6,185 bases of DNA from positions 1 to 6,185 of the forward strand of contig JAAWIL010000125.1 in the NCBI GenBank assembly GCA_022796315.1, given 5' to 3'. Positions 1 through 5,558 of this stretch are shown here, piece after piece. The notes below the pieces were generated by a model that saw only the letters and a list, made by a program, of their open reading frames with translations, did no database searches and was not told the DNA's origin. The stretch comes from Oscillibacter sp. GTDB lineage: Bacteria; Bacillota; Clostridia; Oscillospirales; Oscillospiraceae. Numbering within the stretch: the first letter of the stretch is position 1; each line of letters starts with the position of its first letter. A program made the position numbers and the translations under genes.

Positions 1-2
1 CT

Positions 3-96
3 TGCCATCCGTCAGGATGCCTGCGGATTTTTGCCTTGCAGGGCAAAAAATCCACTCGCCAATCCATACACGTCGAGATTTTAAACAGGCTCTAAG
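3..96 (+). repeat. Left copy of 94-bp inverted repeat with two internal hairpins
   Basis: This stretch is the reverse complement of 6092-6185, matching at 93 of 94 positions; the only mismatch is T80 against the base pairing with 6108. It contains a small hairpin (CATCC 6-10 with GGATG 15-19) and a larger one (GGATTTTTGCC 25-35 with GGCAAAAAATCC 42-53, one bulged A). The inner end, read outward, is TTAGAGCCTGTTTAA. There is no transposase and no room for one. It is probably a dispersed REP/MITE-like non-autonomous element of the host genome. Both copies are cut by the window ends, so the true outer boundary is unknown. Confidence 0.9.
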
Positions 97-109
97 GCGA
101 TGCTCCCCG

Positions 110-137
110 GGCGGGGGATTTGCAAATTCCTCCCGCC
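110..137. promoter_or_regulatory. Inverted repeat overlapping the -35 box, candidate operator
   Basis: GGCGGG (110-115) is mirrored by CCCGCC (132-137). Between them lies the perfect 10-bp palindrome ATTTGCAAAT (118-127), flanked by GG and TCC. The dyad is almost continuous, with one unpaired T at 131. The -35 hexamer of the adjacent promoter lies inside the palindrome, which suits an operator for a dimeric regulator. It could instead be a U-tract-less hairpin ending transcripts from the left. The symmetry is seen in the sequence; the role is inference. Confidence 0.45.
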
Positions 138-148
138 TGTGGTATACT
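120..148 (+). promoter_or_regulatory. Sigma-A promoter of the DUF4340/two-component operon
   Basis: TTGCAA (120-125) and TATACT (143-148) are separated by exactly 17 bp, and TG at 140-141 gives an extended -10 (TGGTATACT). Transcription should begin near 155, leaving a leader of about 66 nt before the ATG at 221. No other good promoter is seen until after the kinase gene, so it probably serves all three genes. Confidence 0.75.
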
Positions 149-206
149 CCAGACACACCAATCAGGATCTCTGCGCCCTGCTCTCGCGGAACCAGCGCGC
201 GTTTTG

Positions 207-214
207 TAAGGAGG
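207..214 (+). promoter_or_regulatory. Ribosome binding site fixing the start at 221
   Basis: TAAGGAGG lies 6 nt before the ATG at 221. The reading frame stays open upstream to the window edge, but that part runs through the repeat and the promoter, so this strong site decides in favour of 221. Confidence 0.85.
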
Positions 215-220
215 CACCCC

Positions 221-1231
221 ATGACCTGGAAAGAACGTAGAACCATCACCATTCTCACCACCATTCTCCTGGTGCTGTCGGCCATACTGCTGGTCGTCCT
301 GGGCATCCGCTACCGGGAGCACCGGGACGAGACCGGGGACGCCGCGGCCGTCCAGAACAGTATCGACATCCTGCCCGCCGCCGACCCCAACGCCTACACC
401 GCCCTGACCTACACCAACGGCACCGTCACCCTCTCCTTCACCCAGGACAGCGGCGGCGTCTGGCTCTGGGACGCCGACAAGGACTTCCCCCTGGACGACA
501 CCCAGGTCACCGGCATCCTGGCCCTGCTCACCAACTGGCGGCCCCAGCAGGTCCTCAAGGACCAGGAGGCCCTGGATGGCAGCGGCATGGAGGACGCTGT
601 GGCCTCCCTCACCGCCACCACCGCCGGCGGCGGCACCACCACCCTCCTCTTCGGCAAGGCCACCACCGACGGCCTCAGCGACTACGTCCGCCTCAACGGC
701 GACGAAACCACGGTCTACATCATCGACGGCGCCCTCCGCCGGTCCATGGACATTCCCATCTACGACATGTGCCGCCTGCCGGAGCTGCCCGCCCTGGCGG
801 AGGCCGACATGCGCACCGTCACCCTCCAGGGTCCCGCCCCGGAGGAGGGGAACGCGGGCCCGGAGACCATCCTCCTTGCCCAGTCCAGCGGCGGGACGGC
901 CTCCTGGCGCTGCGGCGGGGCCGACGTCACCAATGATTCCACCGTCCGCGCCCTGATGGAGGACCTGACGGCCCTGAAGGTCAGCAAGTGCGTGGACTAC
1001 GCCCCCTCCGAAGAGGCGGCCCAGATCTGCGGCTTCGACAGCCCCCAGGCCGTCCTGCGGATCGTATACACGGAAGACGGCCAGGACGCGGAGCTCACCC
1101 TCACCGTGGGGGGCCGCCTGCTGGATAAGTCCGGGCGGTATGTCCGCCTGGGGGAGGAACCGGCCATCTACCTCCTGGAGACGGCGCTGCTGGACCCCAT
1201 GATGCGGATCGCCGCCAACGGGCTGGAGTGA
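221..1231 (+). CDS. Membrane-anchored DUF4340 domain protein
   Basis: The protein has 336 residues. A basic N-terminus (MTWKERR) is followed by one hydrophobic helix at about residues 9-29, then a large polar domain that should lie outside the membrane. It has the look of DUF4340. That family often accompanies GldF/GldG-like ABC transporter genes, but none is present here. Two similar halves are visible. Unit 1 runs from WLW (81-83) through TLLFG (141-145) to YVRL (155-158) and VYIID. Unit 2 runs from ASWRCGG (227-233) through LTLTVGG to YVRL (307-310) and IYLLE. No catalytic motif is visible. The gene is first in an operon, 46 bp ahead of a response regulator and then a sensor kinase, so it may be a ligand-binding or accessory partner of that pair (inference). 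The family call is by eye; the biochemical role is unknown. Confidence 0.8.
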   Translation: MTWKERRTITILTTILLVLSAILLVVLGIRYREHRDETGDAAAVQNSIDILPAADPNAYTALTYTNGTVTLSFTQDSGGVWLWDADKDFPLDDTQVTGILALLTNWRPQQVLKDQEALDGSGMEDAVASLTATTAGGGTTTLLFGKATTDGLSDYVRLNGDETTVYIIDGALRRSMDIPIYDMCRLPELPALAEADMRTVTLQGPAPEEGNAGPETILLAQSSGGTASWRCGGADVTNDSTVRALMEDLTALKVSKCVDYAPSEEAAQICGFDSPQAVLRIVYTEDGQDAELTLTVGGRLLDKSGRYVRLGEEPAIYLLETALLDPMMRIAANGLE

Positions 1232-1277
1232 TTCCGGCCCCGAAGTGATTTTGACAGAATAGAAAGGAGGCGTCCCC

Positions 1278-1949
1278 ATGCGGGTTTTGATTGTTGAGGA
1301 TGAGGTCCGTCTGGCCGCCTCCCTCCAGGATCTCCTGGAGCTCAACGGCTGCACCGCCGACATCTCCCACGACGGGGAGTCCGGCCTGGACAACGCTCTC
1401 TCCGGGATCTATGACGTCATCCTCCTGGACGTGATGCTGCCCAAGCTGGACGGCTTTTCCGTCTGCCGCCGTCTGCGGGCGGAGGGGGACTCCACCCCGG
1501 TGCTGATGCTCACCGCCCGAGACCAGGTGGAGGACCGGGTGGAGGGCCTGGACTGCGGGGCGGACTACTATCTCACCAAGCCCTTCGAGCCCCGGGAACT
1601 GCTGGCCTGCGTCCGGGCCCTGACCCGCCGCCAGCCGGAGCTCCGGGCCGACCTCCTGGAGTACGGGGACCTGAAGCTGGACAAGAACGCCTTCACCCTC
1701 TCCTGCGGCCAGCGGTCCGTCCGCCTCAGCCGCCGGGAGTTTGACCTGATGGAGCTGCTGATGCGCAACCAGGGACTGGTGCTCACCAAGGAGACCCTGC
1801 TCCTGAAGCTCTGGGGCTACGAGTCAGACGCGGAGGACAACAACGTGGAGGTCTACATCTCCTTCCTCCGCAAGAAGCTGACGCACCTGCGCTCCCAGGT
1901 GAAGATCAAGACGATCCGCCTGGTGGGCTACTGCCTGGAGACCGCCTGA
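1278..1949 (+). CDS. OmpR/PhoB-family response regulator
   Basis: This 223-residue DNA-binding regulator is phosphorylated by a histidine kinase, presumably the one encoded next to it. The receiver domain covers about 1-118, with the acidic pair E7/D8, phospho-acceptor D51 (in LLDVMLP), T79 and K101 (in LTKPF). The winged-helix effector domain covers about 125-222, with the typical VRLSRREFDLMELL segment and NNVEVYISFLRKKL recognition region. Length is normal for the family. The C-terminal hairpin reads TIRLVGYCLE where most relatives have TVRGVGY, a minor deviation. The start is set by AGAAAGGAGG (1261-1270), 7 nt before the ATG. It sits 46 bp after the DUF4340 gene and 45 bp before the kinase gene, with no promoter or terminator between, so the three are probably co-transcribed. 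The regulon is unknown; autoregulation through the upstream dyad is possible but unproven. Confidence 0.96.
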   Translation: MRVLIVEDEVRLAASLQDLLELNGCTADISHDGESGLDNALSGIYDVILLDVMLPKLDGFSVCRRLRAEGDSTPVLMLTARDQVEDRVEGLDCGADYYLTKPFEPRELLACVRALTRRQPELRADLLEYGDLKLDKNAFTLSCGQRSVRLSRREFDLMELLMRNQGLVLTKETLLLKLWGYESDAEDNNVEVYISFLRKKLTHLRSQVKIKTIRLVGYCLETA

Positions 1950-1994
1950 GCGCCCCGCTCCCGGCTCAGCGCCTTCACAAAAGGGGGGACCTTC

Positions 1995-3224
1995 ATGATC
2001 CGAAAGCTCCAGCTGAAATTCGTGGCCATCTGCATGGCCCTGGTCACGGTGATTCTGACGGTTGTGGTGGCCTTCTCCCTGTTCAGCATTCAGCAGAACA
2101 TCTCGAACCTGAGCCGCCAGGTGCTTCACCGGGTCATCCGGGAGGAGGGCCCTGTCCTGCCGGACGCCGGCATCTCCATCGGCGGCAGCCAGACGGTCCT
2201 CCTGCCCTACTTCACCGTTCAGCTCTTCTCCTACGGGGGGACCTACACCGCCTACGTCACCGGCGGCACCTACAGCGGCCTGGACGACACGGAGGAGCTG
2301 GCGGCCATTCTCCGCGCCTGCCTGGACCAGAAGCCGTCCGAGGGCGTTCTGGGCGGCTTTCACCTGCGGTATCTCCGGCAGGACAACGGCTTTGTGCAGC
2401 GCCTGGCCTTTGTGGACATGTCCATGGAGCGGGCCATCCTGCGCAAGACCCTGGGGAGCCAGCTGGCCATTGCCGCCGGGGCTCTGGGGCTCTTTCTGGC
2501 GGTGTCCATCCTGCTGGCCCGCTGGGCCACGGCGCCGGTGGAGCGGTCCTGGAAGCGCCAGCGCCAGTTCCTCTCCGACGCCTCCCACGAGCTGAAGACC
2601 CCCCTGACGGTCATCCTCTCCAACGCGGAGCTGCTGGAGTCCGCCGGTCTCGCGGACAAGCCCGCCCGCTGGGCCGGCAGCATCCGCTCCGAGGCCCGGC
2701 GCATGAAGCAGCTGGTGGAGGAGATGCTGACCCTGGCCCGGGCGGAGAACGCCGCGCGGCCCGCGCCCCCGGAGAACCTGTCCCTCTCCGAGCTGCTGGT
2801 GGACTGCGTGCTGGCCTTTGAGCCGGTGGCCTTCGAGGCCGGCAAGCCCCTGGAGTATGAGATCGCGGAGGATATCCGGATCTCCGGCCACGGGGACCAG
2901 CTGCGCCAGCTGGCGGGGATTCTGCTGGACAACGCCGTAAAGTACGGCGCGGAGGGGGCCCCCATCCGCCTCACCCTGCGGACTGCGGACCGCCATGCCC
3001 TCCTGTCCGTCTCCAACCAGGGCGCGCCCATCCCGCCGGAGCAGCTGGAGCACCTCTTTGAGCGGTTCTACCGGGCCGACGTCTCCCGGGGGGAGACCGC
3101 CGGGTTCGGCCTGGGGCTGGCCATCGCCAAGACCATCGCGGAGACCCACAGGGGCGCCATCCGGGCGGAGAGCGCCGGCGGGCGGACCTCCTTTACCTGT
3201 TCTCTGCCGCTGAGGCGGGGGTAG
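1995..3224 (+). CDS. Two-component sensor histidine kinase without HAMP domain
   Basis: The 409-residue protein is an inner-membrane kinase expected to phosphorylate the adjacent regulator. Helix 1 is about 8-31 and helix 2 about 155-176, enclosing an extracytoplasmic sensor of roughly 120 residues with no recognised fold. The second helix leads within about 20 residues into the dimerisation region, leaving no room for a full HAMP domain. The phospho-acceptor is H198 in SDASHELKTPL. ATP-binding motifs are the N box LLDNAVKY (N313), LFERFYR (F box, about 354-360) and GFGLGLAIAKTIAE (G2 box, from 370). The G1 region reads SNQGAPIPPE, with N where classical kinases have D, as seen in many HAMP-less Firmicutes kinases, so it is probably active. 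An AAGGGGGG site (1981-1988) precedes the ATG by 6 nt. The gene ends the operon, 15 bp before a terminator. The signal is unknown. Confidence 0.95.
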   Translation: MIRKLQLKFVAICMALVTVILTVVVAFSLFSIQQNISNLSRQVLHRVIREEGPVLPDAGISIGGSQTVLLPYFTVQLFSYGGTYTAYVTGGTYSGLDDTEELAAILRACLDQKPSEGVLGGFHLRYLRQDNGFVQRLAFVDMSMERAILRKTLGSQLAIAAGALGLFLAVSILLARWATAPVERSWKRQRQFLSDASHELKTPLTVILSNAELLESAGLADKPARWAGSIRSEARRMKQLVEEMLTLARAENAARPAPPENLSLSELLVDCVLAFEPVAFEAGKPLEYEIAEDIRISGHGDQLRQLAGILLDNAVKYGAEGAPIRLTLRTADRHALLSVSNQGAPIPPEQLEHLFERFYRADVSRGETAGFGLGLAIAKTIAETHRGAIRAESAGGRTSFTCSLPLRRG

Positions 3225-3239
3225 GGGGGCAGCCTTCGC

Positions 3240-3278
3240 CAGGGCGAGACAGATTTTAGTGCTTTTGCCCTGTTTTTT
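3240..3278 (+). terminator. Intrinsic terminator of the DUF4340/two-component operon
   Basis: CAGGGCGAGA (3240-3249) pairs with TTTTGCCCTG (3263-3272) in a 10-bp stem with two G-T pairs. A 13-nt loop separates the arms, and six T follow (3273-3278). It starts 15 bp after the kinase stop codon and is a standard Rho-independent signal. Confidence 0.85.
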
Positions 3279-3281
3279 CTG

Positions 3282-3310
3282 TGGAATTCTGCGGAGAGCT
3301 CTGCTATAAT
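3282..3310 (+). promoter_or_regulatory. Promoter of the 137-residue hypothetical gene
   Basis: A consensus -10 box TATAAT (3305-3310) is preceded by TG at 3302-3303, forming an extended -10 element. The -35 position at 17-bp spacing, TGGAAT (3282-3287), is weak at 3 of 6, which extended -10 promoters tolerate. The promoter begins just after the preceding terminator, and transcription should start near 3317. Confidence 0.7.
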
Positions 3311-3362
3311 CAATCATATTACTTGGCGCGTCTCCGCCGCCCGAAGCGCGGAACTTTGTTCT

Positions 3363-3367
3363 GGAGG
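3363..3367 (+). promoter_or_regulatory. Ribosome binding site selecting ATG 3376
   Basis: GGAGG sits 8 nt before the ATG at 3376. An in-frame GTG at 3367 overlaps the last base of this site and so cannot be the start it serves. The gene therefore begins at 3376 and encodes 137 residues. Confidence 0.8.
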
Positions 3368-3375
3368 TGTTTTCC

Positions 3376-3789
3376 ATGAAAATTGAGCTGACGGAGCAGC
3401 AGTTCCGCTACCTGCTGGATCTGGTGTACATAGGAAACTGGGTGATGAACTCCACCCGGGAGGACGACCGGATTCGGGAATACGACCAGGTGGAGAGCCT
3501 AATCTTCTCCCACTGCCTCCAGCACCGGATGCGGTCCCTGGTGGAGCTGTACCACGGGGAGCTGATCCCCTCCCGGGCCTACGCCGACGGCGGCATCCAC
3601 GAGGCCATCGAGACCTACGAGGACATCGTATTCTACGAGATCCTGGCAGAGGAGCTGGCCCTGCGGGACCTGGACGGCGAGCCCTTGACCCGGGAGAACT
3701 ACGGGGCCCTGATGGAGCGGATTGACGTGTACCTCTCGGAGTTTGACCGCCACGGCACAGACCACGTCAGCGTGGATCTGGACGAATAG
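3376..3789 (+). CDS. Small acidic hypothetical protein
   Basis: The product has 137 residues and no function I can assign. It begins MKIELTEQQFRYLLDLVYIGNWVMNS and is rich in Asp and Glu, with an acidic C-terminus (VSVDLDE). It lacks a signal peptide, a membrane helix or a cysteine cluster (single Cys at 47), so it should be cytosolic. Predicted character is mostly helical, with amphipathic stretches around 4-24, 33-60 and 74-97. The opening ELTEQQ-LVYIGNWV pattern recalls a hypothetical family seen in various gut bacteria, from memory only. The gene is monocistronic: it has its own extended -10 promoter, an operon terminator upstream and a hairpin downstream. That argues against a function tied to the two-component system. 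Codon use matches the neighbours, which supports a real gene. Confidence 0.88.
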   Translation: MKIELTEQQFRYLLDLVYIGNWVMNSTREDDRIREYDQVESLIFSHCLQHRMRSLVELYHGELIPSRAYADGGIHEAIETYEDIVFYEILAEELALRDLDGEPLTRENYGALMERIDVYLSEFDRHGTDHVSVDLDE

Positions 3790-3794
3790 GAAAC

Positions 3795-3817
3795 GAGCGG
3801 GGCCGTGCGCTCCGCTC
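3795..3817 (+). terminator. Probable weak terminator hairpin
   Basis: GAGCGGGGC (3795-3803) pairs with GCTCCGCTC (3809-3817) in a 9-bp stem with one G-T pair and a 5-nt loop, directly after the stop codon of the acidic protein gene. The following TTGCTCTGT is a poor U-tract, so termination may be partial. Confidence 0.5.
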
Positions 3818-3845
3818 TTGCTCTGTCCGAAACCGGTCCCGGCCG

Positions 3846-3872
3846 CCCGGAGGGTCTCCTTGGCCCTCCGGG
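3846..3872. terminator. GC-rich hairpin without U-tract
   Basis: CCCGGAGGG (3846-3854) pairs perfectly with CCCTCCGGG (3864-3872) around a 9-nt loop. Neither strand has a T run after it, so it may only reinforce the preceding weak terminator or protect a 3' end. Confidence 0.35.
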
Positions 3873-3913
3873 GCGATCTTCCGCCCCCCAAAGGCCGATT
3901 CCGCGAAAAAGAC

Positions 3914-3944
3914 TTGACAGAGGGCCCGCTTTCATGGATATAAT
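3914..3944 (+). promoter_or_regulatory. Promoter of the DUF362-ferredoxin gene
   Basis: A perfect -35 TTGACA (3914-3919) and a perfect -10 TATAAT (3939-3944) are present, but 19 bp apart, longer than the optimal 17. An offset -10 at 3937-3942 (GATATA) would restore 17 bp. Transcription should begin near 3951, giving a short, A-rich leader of about 32 nt. Confidence 0.72.
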
Positions 3945-3982
3945 GAGAGAACTGACCACAAAGAGGAAAAAGAGAACGACAC

Positions 3983-5104
3983 ATGGCTGAAAAATCCAAG
4001 GTTTACTTCGCGGACTTCCGCTGCCCCAGCTGGCGGGAAAACCTGACCCAGAAGCTGGCCCGCCTGATGATGACCGCCGGCTTCGGCGAGATCAACATGG
4101 AGGACAAGTACGTCGCCATCAAGATGCACTTCGGCGAGCCGGGGAATCTGGCCTATCTCCGGCCCAACTGGGCCAAGGCCGTGGCGGACCTGGTGAAGAG
4201 CCAGGGAGGCAAGCCCTTCCTGACGGACTGCAACACCCTGTACGTAGGCGGGCGGAAGAACGCCCTGGACCACCTGGAGTCCGCCTATGTCAACGGCTTC
4301 AACCCCTTCGCCACCGGCTGCCACGTGATCATTGCCGACGGCCTCAAGGGCACCGATGAGGTGGAGGTCCCGGTGGAGGGCGGCGAGTACGTCCAAAGCG
4401 CCAAAATCGGCCGGGCCGTCATGGACGCGGACGTCTTCGTCTCCCTGACCCACTTCAAGGGCCACGAGGGCGCCGGGATGGGCGGCGCCCTGAAGAATAT
4501 CGGCATGGGCTGCGGAAGCCGGGCCGGCAAGATGGAGCAGCACAGCGCCGGCACGCCCGTTGTGGAGCAGGACCTGTGCATCGGCTGCCGGGCCTGCGGG
4601 AAGATCTGCGCCCACGGCGCCCCCCAGTTCGGCGAGGACCGGAAGGCCCGCATCGACACGGACAAGTGCGTGGGCTGCGGCCGGTGCCTGGCCGTCTGCC
4701 CCAAGGACGCCATCCAGAGCCTGTACGACGAGGCCCCCACCGTGCTGAACCGGAAGATTGCCGAGTACACCAAGGCCGTGGTGGACGGCCGCCCCTGCTT
4801 CCACGTGTCCCTGGTGCTGGACATCTCCCCCAACTGCGACTGCCACGAGGAGAACGACGTTCCCATCGCCCCCGACGTGGGCATGTTCGCCTCCTTTGAC
4901 CCGGTGGCCCTGGACCAGGCCTGCGCGGACGCGGTGCTGGCCCAGCCCGCCATGCCCGGCTCCGTCCTCTTTGACGAGGGCTATGACTGCACCTGCAAGG
5001 ACCTCTTCCACGCCGCCCATCCGGACACGGACTGGCAGAGCTGCCTGGAGCACGGCGAGAAGCTGGGTCTGGGCACCCGGAGCTACGAGCTGATCAAAAT
5101 CTGA
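3983..5104 (+). CDS. DUF362 protein with two [4Fe-4S] ferredoxin motifs
   Basis: The 373-residue protein is probably cytosolic: it has no signal peptide or membrane helix. A DUF362 region covers about 5-185 and resumes after the ferredoxin insert at about 255-365. Visible landmarks are IKMHFGEPGN (46-55), DCNTLYVGGR (82-91), SLTHFKGHEGAGMGGALKN (154-172) and FASFDPVALDQAC (302-314). A two-cluster ferredoxin domain lies between them. Cluster 1 uses C199, C202, C205 and C209; cluster 2 uses C229, C232, C235 and C239, followed by Pro. Both sets are complete, so an electron-transfer role is likely, but no substrate is established for this family, which is common in anaerobes. The segment 282-288 adds the cysteines of PNCDCHE. 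The upstream ribosome site is weak (A/G-rich AAAAGAGAA), but the start fits the promoter and the family's usual N-terminus. The gene has its own promoter. Confidence 0.93.
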   Translation: MAEKSKVYFADFRCPSWRENLTQKLARLMMTAGFGEINMEDKYVAIKMHFGEPGNLAYLRPNWAKAVADLVKSQGGKPFLTDCNTLYVGGRKNALDHLESAYVNGFNPFATGCHVIIADGLKGTDEVEVPVEGGEYVQSAKIGRAVMDADVFVSLTHFKGHEGAGMGGALKNIGMGCGSRAGKMEQHSAGTPVVEQDLCIGCRACGKICAHGAPQFGEDRKARIDTDKCVGCGRCLAVCPKDAIQSLYDEAPTVLNRKIAEYTKAVVDGRPCFHVSLVLDISPNCDCHEENDVPIAPDVGMFASFDPVALDQACADAVLAQPAMPGSVLFDEGYDCTCKDLFHAAHPDTDWQSCLEHGEKLGLGTRSYELIKI

Positions 5105-5105
5105 C

Positions 5106-5148
5106 GGGAGGCACGGCGGCCTCCCCCGCCGGTCTCTTCGGCGGCGGG
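5106..5148. other. Two back-to-back GC-rich hairpins between genes
   Basis: GGGAGGC (5106-5112) pairs with GCCTCCC (5119-5125). CCGCCG (5126-5131) pairs with CGGCGG (5139-5144), with alternative registers including CCCGCCG/CGGCGGG. They fill most of the 64-bp gap after the DUF362 stop codon. There is no U-tract, so they are not classical terminators. They could stabilise a 3' end or attenuate read-through into the next two genes. No separate promoter for those genes is visible. Confidence 0.5.
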
Positions 5149-5168
5149 ACGGAAGCGGAAAGGATACG

Positions 5169-5558
5169 ATGAAAAAGAGACCAATCGGGATAGCCCTGGC
5201 GGCGCTGTGCCTGGCGGCGGCGGGGATGTTCGCCCTCTGGCAGGCCAGCCGGCCGGAGGCGGCGGAGGGCGAGAAGTCCGTCACCGTTCAGGTCGTCCAC
5301 AGCGGCGGGGACCAGGCGGAGTTTACCTATCGGAGCGACGGGGAGACCCTGGGACCGCTGCTGGAAGAGGAGGGCCTGATCTCCGGCACGGAGGGGCCCT
5401 ACGGCCTGTTCGTGGACACGGTGGACGGCGAGACCGCCGACTATGACGCCGACGGCAGCTGGTGGCGGCTGACCTGCGACGGCGAGGATGCCCAAACCGG
5501 CGTGGACGAGGTGATCCTCACCGACGGCAGCGTATACGTCTGGACCTACAGCCGATGA
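5169..5558 (+). CDS. Exported DUF4430 (transcobalamin-like) protein
   Basis: The 129-residue protein has a basic start (MKKR) and a hydrophobic segment at about 6-25, acting as a signal peptide or uncleaved anchor. Cys14 does not fit a lipobox well, since the residue before it is Leu. The rest (about 37-129) resembles DUF4430, a small beta domain likened to the C-terminal domain of transcobalamin. Visible landmarks are TLGPLLEEEG, GPYGLFVDTVDG (76-87), SWWRLTCDGEDAQTGVD (97-113) and DGSVYVWTY at the end. In that family the domain is thought to bind a small ligand outside the cell. The gene overlaps the next one by 4 nt (ATGA), so the two are translationally coupled, pointing to a capture protein working with that transporter subunit. 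AAAGGA (5159-5164) lies 4 nt before the ATG, a slightly short spacing. The ligand is not shown by the sequence. Confidence 0.82.
   Translation: MKKRPIGIALAALCLAAAGMFALWQASRPEAAEGEKSVTVQVVHSGGDQAEFTYRSDGETLGPLLEEEGLISGTEGPYGLFVDTVDGETADYDADGSWWRLTCDGEDAQTGVDEVILTDGSVYVWTYSR

Noticed and set aside
2..220. N-terminal extension of the DUF4340 gene into the left repeat
   Set aside because: The open frame crosses the repeat and the promoter, while a strong TAAGGAGG and a membrane-anchor start occur at 221.
1251..1256. TTGACA before the response regulator gene as a promoter
   Set aside because: At 17-bp spacing the -10 position falls at 1274-1279 (CCCCAT) on the start codon, and no TATAAT-like box is present.
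92..1393. 433-codon minus-strand ORF
   Set aside because: It is antisense to the DUF4340 gene, low in complexity (Gly/Val/Ala rich) and has no matching family; a GC-rich shadow.
3235..3250. Alternative small hairpin competing with the kinase-operon terminator
   Set aside because: The TCGCC/GGCGA pairing would leave a 2-nt loop, too tight to form a credible antiterminator.
1824..3377. 517-codon minus-strand ORF
   Set aside because: It is antisense to a clear histidine kinase gene, with Gly/Leu/Gln-rich filler composition and no motifs.
5105..5168. Cobalamin or other riboswitch ahead of the DUF4430 gene
   Set aside because: The gap is only 64 bp and holds two simple hairpins; no B12-box or multi-helix aptamer pattern is visible.
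3932..5284. 450-codon minus-strand ORF
   Set aside because: It is antisense to the DUF362-ferredoxin gene, whose eight cluster cysteines are intact; the opposite frame is compositional noise.
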